Source: Pelagibacteraceae bacterium
GTDB taxonomy: Bacteria; Pseudomonadota; Alphaproteobacteria; Pelagibacterales; Pelagibacteraceae
Length of the DNA: 64,000 bases
Reading direction: 5' to 3'
Assembly: GCA_008638205.1 (NCBI GenBank)
Contig: VTPO01000003.1
Location: 1-64,000, forward strand
The translations under genes and the position numbers were made by a program. Every line of letters starts with the position of its first letter. Within the stretch, counting starts at the first letter, position 1. Positions 49,949 through 58,283 of the stretch are shown in pieces. The notes under the pieces were generated by a model that was not told the DNA's origin, did not search any database, and was given only the letters and a program-made list of their open reading frames with translations.

Positions 49949-50284
49949 ATGTTTTTTTTTCTTAAAATTTTATTTGCAGCAATAGTCATAGCGTTTGCTA
50001 GTTGGCTGTCTGGAAAAAAACCAGAACTCTCTGGTTTTATTATTGCACTTCCATTGGCAAGTTTAATGGCACTCATATTTTCTTACCTAGAACATAAAAA
50101 CCCAGAAACTTCGATTACTTTTGCCAAAAGCATTCTGGTTGGTGTGCCTGTTTCTTATTTATTTTTTCTTCCTTTCTTTTTTGCCAAAAGTCTTGGTATG
50201 AATTTTTGGCTTATTTACACCATAGGCATTGGTCTTTTAATAGTGGGATTTTTCGCTCACAAATATATTGTATCTTTGTTTTAG
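49949..50284 (+). CDS. DUF3147-like small membrane protein
   Basis: ASWLSGKKPELSGFIIALPLASLMALIFSYLEH; four TM segments. Confidence 0.7.
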   Translation: MFFFLKILFAAIVIAFASWLSGKKPELSGFIIALPLASLMALIFSYLEHKNPETSITFAKSILVGVPVSYLFFLPFFFAKSLGMNFWLIYTIGIGLLIVGFFAHKYIVSLF

Positions 50285-50332
50285 ACATTAGATCCATAGT
50301 TTGATATTTTATTCATAAATCGAGAGGTTACT

Positions 50333-50635
50333 TTGTTAAAATTTATTTCCAATATATTTAAATCCAAAAATAAAAAGATTGAAGAGGAGGCATTTCGTTA
50401 TCTTCAAAAAGTTAGCTCTATTTCTAAACAAATTGCAGCAGAAAAAAATGAAATTAAGTTAAATAGTTTAGCTTTCTCTTTGAAAAAAAATTATGAGTTG
50501 GCTATTAATCTTTTAAAAGAAATTGATTACGATATGAGTCAAATTGAAAAGGCTTACTTTGATCCTCAAAAAACTTTGTCCTCTGATAATTATAAAAAAG
50601 TAGAATCTATTCTTAAAAATTTTGAAAAGTCTTAA
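50333..50635 (+). CDS. hypothetical helical protein (100 aa)
   Basis: TTG start; helical, Lys-rich; same strand and spacing as neighbours. Confidence 0.55.
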   Translation: MLKFISNIFKSKNKKIEEEAFRYLQKVSSISKQIAAEKNEIKLNSLAFSLKKNYELAINLLKEIDYDMSQIEKAYFDPQKTLSSDNYKKVESILKNFEKS

Positions 50636-50739
50636 TGAAAGTGTCCTTAATTGTAATTATTGCAATTATAATTGTATTCGTGCTTATTGTTTTTCCTTTA
50701 ATAATTTCTAAAAAAGCTGAGAAAAAAGATCATTTTTAA
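50635..50739 (+). CDS. 34-aa single-TM microprotein
   Basis: Below track cutoff; MKVSLIVIIAIIIVFVLIVFPLIISKKAEKKDHF; TAATG overlap with upstream ORF. Confidence 0.5.
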   Translation: MKVSLIVIIAIIIVFVLIVFPLIISKKAEKKDHF

Positions 50740-50745
50740 TTTGGT

Positions 50746-50847
50746 ATGCCCAAAAAAAAGAAAAAAACCTATCAACAAAAAATAAAAAAAAAGCGCCAGA
50801 AGAAAAATACCAAAGGTATTTTAAAAATCCTGAAACAAACAGCTTAA
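50746..50847 (+). CDS. 33-aa lysine-rich microprotein
   Basis: Below track cutoff; MPKKKKKTYQQKIKKKRQKKNTKGILKILKQTA; 6 nt after preceding stop. Confidence 0.4.
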   Translation: MPKKKKKTYQQKIKKKRQKKNTKGILKILKQTA

Positions 50848-51749
50848 CCAAAAGCAGTTAGTGCGATAAAAACTATAACGGGAATAGTAACAACAGATAT
50901 AAAGGTAGATGCTGCAATCACACTAGCAATATTATCAGCCTGCTCCTTGGGTGAATACATTTTTGCCAAGAGATATGTAAGCACTGCAGCTGGCATAGAA
51001 CATTGAATAAATAAAACTCCCGCTTGATACCCTGTCAAACCAAAAAATTTAATCACTGTAAATGCAATAATTGGGCCTCCGATTAGTCTCGCAAAAGAAA
51101 TAATTAATGTTTTTTTAATACTCACTGTTTTTAAGCTACTCAAGGCTATTCCCAATGAACTGAGCACCAAAACAATAGTGGTATATCCCAGGAGCATAGT
51201 CGTGTTGGAAACAAATTTAGGAACTGGAATTTTAAAATATAAAAAAATACCTGCAATACAAATGACATACAGAGGTATGGATTTTAATAAGGGCTCTATA
51301 CTAAACTTTCCTTTTGCTAGAAAAATATTTACCGTAAAGTGCAGAATCATAATTACAGATGCAATCGCGCTTGCAATCGAAAAACCTTTTGCTCCATAAG
51401 CAAACAAACAAAAGGCCATTCCCATATTTCCCATATTAGGTAAAATGATAGGCGGCAATTCTCGTAAAACATTTCTCTTAAGAACTATAAGCAATGTAAC
51501 TCCCATCAACGCAAATAACCCTATGCAAAGAAGAGTAATGCCTGCAAATTTTAAAAAAATATTAAAATCCAAATCACTTAAGGTAAGCGAATAAAACAAA
51601 AGACTGGGAACTCCTACAGTTCCAGCAAAGGAAGTAATAACGTTGGAATCAAAATCTGTATTTTTTTTCCCAAATAAATACCCAATTCCAATTATAAAAA
51701 ATACTGGAAAAATAACCTCGAATAATTTTTTTAGAATCTCTATTTCCAT
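50844..51749 (-). CDS. AEC (auxin efflux carrier) family transporter
   Basis: Ten TM-like segments, LPPIILPNMGNMGMAFCLFAYG, CSMPAAVLTYLLAKMY. Confidence 0.9.
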   Translation of the reverse strand: MEIEILKKLFEVIFPVFFIIGIGYLFGKKNTDFDSNVITSFAGTVGVPSLLFYSLTLSDLDFNIFLKFAGITLLCIGLFALMGVTLLIVLKRNVLRELPPIILPNMGNMGMAFCLFAYGAKGFSIASAIASVIMILHFTVNIFLAKGKFSIEPLLKSIPLYVICIAGIFLYFKIPVPKFVSNTTMLLGYTTIVLVLSSLGIALSSLKTVSIKKTLIISFARLIGGPIIAFTVIKFFGLTGYQAGVLFIQCSMPAAVLTYLLAKMYSPKEQADNIASVIAASTFISVVTIPVIVFIALTAFG

Positions 51750-51757
51750 TAAATGGC

Positions 51758-51844
51758 TTAAAGAAAAATATATTTATCTGCTAAATAAAGAGCAAATCCA
51801 ATCGCCAATCCAACTAAGATCCAATAAAGACTTTCTTTTAACAT
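51758..51844 (-). CDS. 28-aa single-TM microprotein
   Basis: Below track cutoff; MLKESLYWILVGLAIGFALYLADKYIFL; directly upstream of the AEC transporter. Confidence 0.4.
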   Translation of the reverse strand: MLKESLYWILVGLAIGFALYLADKYIFL

Positions 51845-51883
51845 AAATTATTACCATCGATTATTTCTCTGAATGAAAATAAA

Positions 51884-51917
51884 AAAAGGACGCGAACTAT
51901 ACGAATAGCGTCCTTTT
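51884..51917 (-). terminator. intrinsic terminator
   Basis: AAAAGGACGC-(14 nt)-GCGTCCTTTT; T-run on the minus strand downstream of the 28-aa ORF. Confidence 0.8.
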
Positions 51918-51924
51918 CAAAAAA

Positions 51925-52011
51925 CTAATACTGCTTCTTAGACTTGCTAACCTTTGGAGCTGTACTTTTTGCTTTCTTTTTTTCTTTTTTAACGTCTTTG
52001 CTTTTTCCCAT
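51925..52011 (-). CDS. 28-aa lysine-rich microprotein
   Basis: Below track cutoff; MGKSKDVKKEKKKAKSTAPKVSKSKKQY; intrinsic terminator 7 nt downstream. Confidence 0.5.
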   Translation of the reverse strand: MGKSKDVKKEKKKAKSTAPKVSKSKKQY

Positions 52012-52104
52012 AATAACTCACTAGTTAATGTTAATTATTTTATTATTTATTTCCAAATAATTAATTTACTTTATGTTATCTCATGATTAATTTAAAGTTG
52101 TAAT

Positions 52105-52302
52105 ATGAATGAAGAAGGCCAAAAAGAAATTGACTGGAAAAAAATTGCTCGTACTTTTGCATTTAGCTTAGTTTGGTATGTTTCTATATCTGCTATTTGG
52201 TGGATTATTGGTGTGGGCACTGAAATTCTTTTCACTTTGCAAGCTCAAGTTTTGATCGCTGGTCTTGCCAGTCTTATTTCTTTCCTCCAGAATCAAAAAT
52301 AA
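52105..52302 (+). CDS. small hypothetical membrane protein (65 aa)
   Basis: MNEEGQKEIDWKKIARTFAFSLVWYVSISAIWWIIGVG...; two TM segments. Confidence 0.65.
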   Translation: MNEEGQKEIDWKKIARTFAFSLVWYVSISAIWWIIGVGTEILFTLQAQVLIAGLASLISFLQNQK

Positions 52303-52365
52303 TTATACAATCAAAGGTTGTTGCTTTTATGCTTGCTAAAACCAACATTATTAGAGGAAAAACTA

Positions 52366-52491
52366 TTGTCACAATTTGCACAAAATTATTTGCTAGTAAC
52401 AATGCTGGTCTCAGTATTCGTTCCTTATTTGGCCATCTTATCCTTTAGGAGTTGTGCTGAGACCAACCAAATATTCCCAATATGTCTTTAA
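52366..52491 (+). CDS. possible 41-aa membrane microprotein
   Basis: TTG start with AGAGGA 8-10 nt upstream; (M)SQFAQNYLLVTMLVSVFVPYLAILSFRSCAETNQIFPICL. Confidence 0.3.
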   Translation: MSQFAQNYLLVTMLVSVFVPYLAILSFRSCAETNQIFPICL

Positions 52492-52520
52492 TTAAGAAAC
52501 TTAAGTTGCTATTTTAAACC

Positions 52521-52763
52521 ATGATTAAAAAAATTATTATTCTAGCTTCAATCGCCGCTCCTTTTCTCATATTTTATATTTCTTGTTATTTAGCAAAAAA
52601 AACTAAACCTGAATGGCCTATTATAAAATTGTCTGTTGTTAGTCTTTGTTTGCTCTTAAGTGTTCTTGTGTATTATCGTTTCACGAGTAGCTTTCCAGCT
52701 GGACAACAATATACACCTCCCAAGTTAGAAAATGGAGAGGTGGTTGCGCCAAAAGTGCAATAG
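52521..52763 (+). CDS. hypothetical membrane protein (80 aa)
   Basis: Two TM segments, C-terminal proline-rich tail; upstream of hemA. Confidence 0.6.
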   Translation: MIKKIIILASIAAPFLIFYISCYLAKKTKPEWPIIKLSVVSLCLLLSVLVYYRFTSSFPAGQQYTPPKLENGEVVAPKVQ

Positions 52764-52800
52764 ATTATGTACGAAATTCTTTGTATAAATTAAATTAATA

Positions 52801-54021
52801 ATGACATTTGACTATAACCATACTTTTGAAAATGCTCTTAACCAATTAAGAAGCGAAGGTCGCTACCGAGTGTTTAATAATATTACTCGTAAAAGTGGTG
52901 AGTTTCCAAAAGCTGTTTTTAATAATGAATTAGGAATTAAATCGGATGTAACTATCTGGTGTAGTAACGACTATCTTGGAATGGGTCAGAACCCGGAAGT
53001 TATTGAGGCATTCGTAAATGCTGCTAAAGCCGTTGGTGCAGGAGCTGGCGGTACTAGAAATATTTCTGGAACCTCTAGTTATCATGTAGAGTTAGAAAGA
53101 GAGCTTTGTAAGTTTCATCATAAAGAAGCCGCTCTTATTTTTACTTCTGGTTATATCGCAAACGAATGTGCCTTAAGTACACTGGCTAGATTTTTACCAG
53201 GATGTATTGTGTATTCTGATGCAAATAATCATGCTTCTATGATTGAAGGAATAAAAAATGGAAGATCAGATAAGTATATCTGGAGACACAATGATATAGA
53301 TCATTTAGAATTTTTATTAAAGCAATCACCCAAGGAACAACCTAAAATTGTAGCATTTGAATCTGTCTATTCTATGGATGGTGATTTATGTCCTATCAAA
53401 GATATTATTAGAGTATCTAAAAAATATAATGCACTTACTTATTTGGATGAGGTTCATGGTGTTGGCCTATATGGAGATAATGGTGGTGGTTTATCTGAAA
53501 AAATGGGTGTTACTGATGAGCTAGATATTATTGAAGGAACACTTGCTAAAGGTTTTGGAATTATGGGTGGTTACATTGCTGCCAATAAAAATATTGCTGA
53601 TATTATTAGATCTTTTGCACCTGGGTTTATTTTTACAACGTCTATGCCCCCTAGTATTGCAGCAGCAGCCATCGCTAGTATTCGTGTAGTAAAAAATAAC
53701 CATTCTTTAAGGTTAGAGCTCCATGAGCGGGCAAACAAACTTAAACAATTAATGCTAGAAAGAAATCTGCCTATTATTAAAAACGATAGCCATATAGTTC
53801 CTTTGCTAGTCCGAGATTCTGCAAGATGCAAAGAGATTTCTGATATTTTGTTAAATGATTTTTCAATTTACGTACAACCTATTAACTACCCAACTGTTCC
53901 GAAAGGAACTGAGAGGCTAAGATTCACACCAACCCCCTACCACGATAATCAAAAGATGCAGTATTTGGTAGATTGTCTAGATCAAATTTGGAGTGAGCTA
54001 AAGTTATCCAGAGCTGCTTGA
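52801..54021 (+). CDS. hemA: 5-aminolevulinate synthase
   Basis: CSNDYLGMGQNPEVIEA; GAGAGGTRNISGTSSYHVELE; DEVHGVGLYGDNGGGLSE; GTLAKGFGIMGGY. Confidence 0.97.
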   Translation: MTFDYNHTFENALNQLRSEGRYRVFNNITRKSGEFPKAVFNNELGIKSDVTIWCSNDYLGMGQNPEVIEAFVNAAKAVGAGAGGTRNISGTSSYHVELERELCKFHHKEAALIFTSGYIANECALSTLARFLPGCIVYSDANNHASMIEGIKNGRSDKYIWRHNDIDHLEFLLKQSPKEQPKIVAFESVYSMDGDLCPIKDIIRVSKKYNALTYLDEVHGVGLYGDNGGGLSEKMGVTDELDIIEGTLAKGFGIMGGYIAANKNIADIIRSFAPGFIFTTSMPPSIAAAAIASIRVVKNNHSLRLELHERANKLKQLMLERNLPIIKNDSHIVPLLVRDSARCKEISDILLNDFSIYVQPINYPTVPKGTERLRFTPTPYHDNQKMQYLVDCLDQIWSELKLSRAA

Positions 54022-54142
54022 TTCATTAATTATTCACAAAGTGTATAAACCAAACATCTAGAAGTTTCATTTAGAGTCCTAAATAGAATCAAAAGGAGAA
54101 CACTCGTCTTGTTTTGCGCAAGTTGTTAACAGAGGCTGTGGA

Positions 54143-55954
54143 TTAGCTTTTAGAAGCACGTTTTCTTTCGTGCTCTAGTAAAAATTTTTTTCTTAGTCTT
54201 AAGTGTTGAGGGGTGACTTCTAATAACTCATCTTCATTAATGTAAGCCATTAACTCTTCTAAATTCATAATAACCGGCGGTATCAGAGATACTGCTTCGT
54301 CATGGCCAGATGTACGCATGTTCGTAAGTTGCTTTCCTTTCATGACATTAATAACTAGATCATTTTCTCTAGAATGTTCTCCAACAATCATTCCTTGATA
54401 TACTTCTGTGTTATGAGAAACAAACATTTTACCTCTCTCCTGAAGTTTCCAAATAGCAAAAGCAACTGCCTTTCCTGTATCAATTGATATTAAAGCTCCA
54501 CTTCTTCTTCCAATAATTTCACCTTTAAATGGTCCATAAGAATGAAAAATTCTGTTTAGAACTCCTGTGCCTTTGGTGTCTGTTAAAAATCTACTTTGAT
54601 ATCCAATTAGCCCTCTAGATGGTGCCTTAAAAATAATACGTTTTTTTGCAGCTCCAGTGTCTTTCATGTCTGTCATCTCAGCTTTACGCTGATTCATATT
54701 ATCGATTACGCTACTTGCATATTCTTCATCCACATCAATAGTGACTTCTTCCATTGGCTCTAATTTTTGACCATCTTCTGTTTTATATAAAACTTTTGGT
54801 CTCGACACAGTTAGTTCAAAACCTTCTCTTCTCATGGTTTCAATCAAAACTCCAATTTGTAGCTCTCCTCTACCACCAATCTCGAAAGCATCTTTGCCAT
54901 CATTTTCTCTAAAAGTAATTGCAACATTGCTTTCTGCTTCTTTCATTAATCGTTCACGAATAACTGTTGATGTAACTTTTTTTCCATCTTTCCCAGCAAA
55001 GGGAGAGTCATTAACTGTTATAGTAACTGACATAGTTGGAGGATCAATTGGAGTAGATTGCAATGGTTCTTCAACTGCCACATCACAAATAGTATCTGCA
55101 ACTGAAGCATCTGCTAATCCAGCAATACAAACAATATCACCAGCAGAAACCGTTTCCGCAGGAATTCTTTCTGTACCAGCAAAAGTAAAAAGTTTAGTTA
55201 ATCTTCCAGTATCCACTTCTTCGCCTTTTAAATTAATAGCTTTTACATTATCGTTCATTTTTGCAGTTCCATGAATAACCCGTCCTACTAAACATCTTCC
55301 TAAATAAGAATCTGCACTAAGCAATGTAACCAACATCGCAAAAGGTCTTTCTTTGTCGACTTTTGGTTCTGACACATGCTTTAAAATTAAATCTAATAGT
55401 GGGTGTAAATTTTCTCTTGGATCTTCTAATTCTTTTGCACACCATCCTGCTCTTCCAGATGCATACAAAATAGGAAAATCTAACTGTTCGTCTGTTGCGT
55501 CTAGAGAAACAAATAAATCAAAAACTTCATCAATAACTTCTTTGGGTCTGCCATCGGGTCTGTCAATTTTATTAATAACGACAATGGGTCTTAGGCCTTG
55601 CTTCAATGCTTTTCCTAAAACAAATTTTGTCTGCGGCATTGGACCTTCTGCTGCATCAACCAAAAGAATGACACCGTCTGTCATTCCAAGAACACGCTCT
55701 ACTTCTCCACCAAAATCTGCGTGACCTGGCGTGTCAATAATATTCATTCGAACGTCTTTCCACATCACCGATGTAGGTTTTGCAAGAATAGTAATTCCTC
55801 TTTCTTTTTCTAAATCACCAGAATCCATTAACCGTTCAGCTACGGCCTCATTGTCTCGAAACATTCCACTTTGCTTCATAATATTATCAAGCAAGGTTGT
55901 TTTTCCGTGGTCAACGTGGGCAATAATAGCGATATTTCTTAACTTTAATTCCAT
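54143..55954 (-). CDS. typA: translational GTPase TypA/BipA
   Basis: AHVDHGKTTLLDNIMKQSG; DTPGHADFGGEVERVL; NMRTSGHDEAVSLIPP. Confidence 0.97.
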   Translation of the reverse strand: MELKLRNIAIIAHVDHGKTTLLDNIMKQSGMFRDNEAVAERLMDSGDLEKERGITILAKPTSVMWKDVRMNIIDTPGHADFGGEVERVLGMTDGVILLVDAAEGPMPQTKFVLGKALKQGLRPIVVINKIDRPDGRPKEVIDEVFDLFVSLDATDEQLDFPILYASGRAGWCAKELEDPRENLHPLLDLILKHVSEPKVDKERPFAMLVTLLSADSYLGRCLVGRVIHGTAKMNDNVKAINLKGEEVDTGRLTKLFTFAGTERIPAETVSAGDIVCIAGLADASVADTICDVAVEEPLQSTPIDPPTMSVTITVNDSPFAGKDGKKVTSTVIRERLMKEAESNVAITFRENDGKDAFEIGGRGELQIGVLIETMRREGFELTVSRPKVLYKTEDGQKLEPMEEVTIDVDEEYASSVIDNMNQRKAEMTDMKDTGAAKKRIIFKAPSRGLIGYQSRFLTDTKGTGVLNRIFHSYGPFKGEIIGRRSGALISIDTGKAVAFAIWKLQERGKMFVSHNTEVYQGMIVGEHSRENDLVINVMKGKQLTNMRTSGHDEAVSLIPPVIMNLEELMAYINEDELLEVTPQHLRLRKKFLLEHERKRASKS

Positions 55955-56025
55955 ATTTTCGATTGTTAATACATGTTGTTTTTTTAAAATCCAGTGAATT
56001 TTTTAATTTCGTTTAGTAAAAAAAA

Positions 56026-56247
56026 TTAATTGTCAGGATTGGTTAGATCGTCCAAAGTAATTGTTTTATTAATATCGTGCATCTCTACACGTTTTTCTCT
56101 GGGAGCACTTGTAAAAGATGGAGTGGTGGTAGTGGTAGTTAAGGGGGCCCGCTTCAATTTTTTAGAAGCTAAACGACTTTTTCGTTTTTGCTCCTTTTGC
56201 ATAGCACGTTCACCACGCTTTGCTTTGTAATTGTAGTGTATGCCCAA
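56026..56247 (-). CDS. hypothetical basic protein (73 aa) with Thr6 tract
   Basis: MGIHYNYKAKRGERAMQKEQKRKSRLASKKLKRAPLTTTTTTPSF...; located between typA and csp. Confidence 0.55.
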   Translation of the reverse strand: MGIHYNYKAKRGERAMQKEQKRKSRLASKKLKRAPLTTTTTTPSFTSAPREKRVEMHDINKTITLDDLTNPDN

Positions 56248-56278
56248 AACGGGCCTCCTAACTATTTTACGATTGGGA

Positions 56279-56485
56279 TTATTCTTGCTTTAGATTTACT
56301 GCAGAAGGTCCTTTAGGTCCATCTTCAACATCAAAATTTATAGAACTTCCTTCATCTAAGTAATCTAAGCCAGCCGCTTGGACTGCAGAGATATGTACGA
56401 AAACATCTTTTTTTCCGTCTTCGCGTTCAATGAAACCAAAACCTTTTTTTTCATTAAACCATTTTACTTTTCCTTTTAGACTCAT
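56279..56485 (-). CDS. cspA: cold-shock protein
   Basis: [35 protein letters not shown]. Confidence 0.97.
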   Translation of the reverse strand: MSLKGKVKWFNEKKGFGFIEREDGKKDVFVHISAVQAAGLDYLDEGSSINFDVEDGPKGPSAVNLKQE

Positions 56486-56629
56486 TTTGTACTTTCTTGT
56501 TAGTATTAGTAATTATGCATTTGTATAAACAAATACAGATCGTTTTAGATAGAAAAATATCATCAAAGTCAAACTATGATCTTTATAGGAAAATAAGTGT
56601 TACTAGGCCTATATAATAGAGGACTGCAA

Positions 56630-56989
56630 TTATTCTTTATTAGTTAACTGGTCTTTATTCTTTAAAAATAGGCAATAAGCGATTACCTCATACAACAAAT
56701 GGAATGCTGTAAAAATTACCGGCAAGCTAAATATTTTGGATAGAATTCGGTATCTAGGTATTTTGGACCACACAATTAAGAATGCTTTTGCTCCAGAATA
56801 CAAAGTTCCATTTTCAATCACATGCATTCTTCTTAACAAGCTAGCTTTATCTAAATTAGTACTAACACTTGCGTCGTGATTATTTGTAATATCAATAAAG
56901 TCAAATTCGTCTTTAGTAATTTTTTTATAGTGATTAATTTCAGTTTTGCAGATACTGCAGGAATGATTGTAAAAAACTTTTGTGATCAT
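56630..56989 (-). CDS. DUF393 family thiol-disulfide oxidoreductase-like protein
   Basis: VFYNHSCSICKTEINHYKK CxxC motif; KAFLIVWSKIPRYRIL. Confidence 0.8.
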   Translation of the reverse strand: MITKVFYNHSCSICKTEINHYKKITKDEFDFIDITNNHDASVSTNLDKASLLRRMHVIENGTLYSGAKAFLIVWSKIPRYRILSKIFSLPVIFTAFHLLYEVIAYCLFLKNKDQLTNKE

Positions 56990-57017
56990 AATATAATCTT
57001 ATAATCTATTTAAAAAT

Positions 57018-57086
57018 ATGAACAAAGAAAATGCAAGCAGACTGTGGAAAATAATACAGGAAGCTGGCGATTATTTGGGGTGCTAG
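57018..57086 (+). pseudogene. truncated duplicate of the 57245 gene (22 codons then stop)
   Basis: MNKENASRLWKIIQEAGDYLGC* vs MNKENASKLWKIIQDAGDYLQGQ... Confidence 0.8.
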
Positions 57087-57090
57087 AGGT

Positions 57091-57130
57091 ACACACTACT
57101 TCACACTAGCTCACACTACCTCGCACTAGT
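57091..57130. repeat. four 10-bp tandem units, consensus TCACACTAGC
   Basis: acacactact/tcacactagc/tcacactacc/tcgcactagt read directly. Confidence 0.85.
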
Positions 57131-57244
57131 TATGCGGGCTATTTAACTTTCATTAAAAATAAATTGCTTAAAGACTCATCAATTTAAGAAATAAACTAGA
57201 TATATGACTAGATATATTTGAGATAAAACAAAGTTTTAGGTTGT

Positions 57245-57472
57245 ATGAACAAAGAAAACGCAAGTAAACTCTGGAAAATTATTCAGGATGCTGGCGATTA
57301 TTTACAAGGTCAGTTACCAGATCACCCCAATCATCCCAAAGGTAGAAATCCTTACGCACATGTTGCCCTTTGCGTTAAAAATAAATTTAACAATAGCTAC
57401 AAAGATATTGAGGATGAAAAGTTTAATGAAGTAACGAATTATATTGAATTCTTAAAACAGAATCCTAATTAA
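57245..57472 (+). CDS. hypothetical protein (75 aa)
   Basis: Intact copy of the duplicated N-terminus; PDHPNHPKGRNPYAHVALCVKNKF. Confidence 0.7.
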   Translation: MNKENASKLWKIIQDAGDYLQGQLPDHPNHPKGRNPYAHVALCVKNKFNNSYKDIEDEKFNEVTNYIEFLKQNPN

Positions 57473-58127
57473 GACTTATTATTTCATAACGCCAAATTCC
57501 TTTTTGATTAAGAATTTGTCTTGCAATAGCCATATCTTTTTTTCGATACCATATTTGGGTATCTAGTCCTTCTCCCTTGATATTAAAAACTGAAGTTTTA
57601 GTTGTCTGCCCTTTTACTTCTATTGTTTCATTTTTGAGAAAAGTAACTTTTTGATTTCGCATCTTACAAGTGATGCCTGAAATTTGTGTATTTTTTTTTA
57701 AAATTTCATGGTTCCAATAAGAAGAAATTGCAAAATCTTTATTTAAAGAGCCTTTGTAATTAGTTCCCTCTATTAAATAATTTTTATTATTTTGTACCTC
57801 TATATTGCAAAATTTCAATTTTCCATTATCGGAAGTTTTAGAATTAAATCTAAATAGAAGTCCGTCCTGATCGTATACTTCTGTGCCTTCAGATTGGTAT
57901 TTATAAAATGAAATCCCTAGTTTTTTAATTTCAAACTGAATCTCATTTTTAACCGTTAACATTCCTCTGTCTCTACTAAAAATAATATTATGATAACCAA
58001 CCTTGTTATCGTTTCTATATATTTCAAATTTTATTTCGTTTAAATGTGCATAATGCTGGATATGAGCATTGGATATTCCAATAAGCATAAGCACAAAAAC
58101 AATTATTAAAGAGATAATTTTATTCAT
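57465..58127 (-). CDS. DUF6134-like exported protein
   Basis: Signal peptide; KFEIYRNDNKVGYHNIIFSRDRGMLTVKNEIQFEIKKLGISFYKYQSEGTEVY. Confidence 0.65.
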   Translation of the reverse strand: MNKIISLIIVFVLMLIGISNAHIQHYAHLNEIKFEIYRNDNKVGYHNIIFSRDRGMLTVKNEIQFEIKKLGISFYKYQSEGTEVYDQDGLLFRFNSKTSDNGKLKFCNIEVQNNKNYLIEGTNYKGSLNKDFAISSYWNHEILKKNTQISGITCKMRNQKVTFLKNETIEVKGQTTKTSVFNIKGEGLDTQIWYRKKDMAIARQILNQKGIWRYEIISLN

Positions 58128-58208
58128 TAAGAAAACTTATACTTTGTATTTAATTGTAAAAAAAATTAAAAATAAGTTACATGCTATTTTGAACAAAATA
58201 CCGCAGGC

Positions 58209-58283
58209 ATGGATATTGTTAATACTTACGTTGTCTTAAATCTATACGCCAAAATCTTAGGTGTTATATTAAAAATTCTATGA
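58209..58283 (+). CDS. possible 24-aa leader ORF overlapping the UDG start (ATGA)
   Basis: MDIVNTYVVLNLYAKILGVILKIL*, TGA overlaps downstream ATG. Confidence 0.3.
   Translation: MDIVNTYVVLNLYAKILGVILKIL

Noticed and set aside
54834-55724. 146- and 123-aa plus-strand ORFs inside typA
   Set aside because: Shadow ORFs opposite a strongly conserved GTPase; no recognisable domain.
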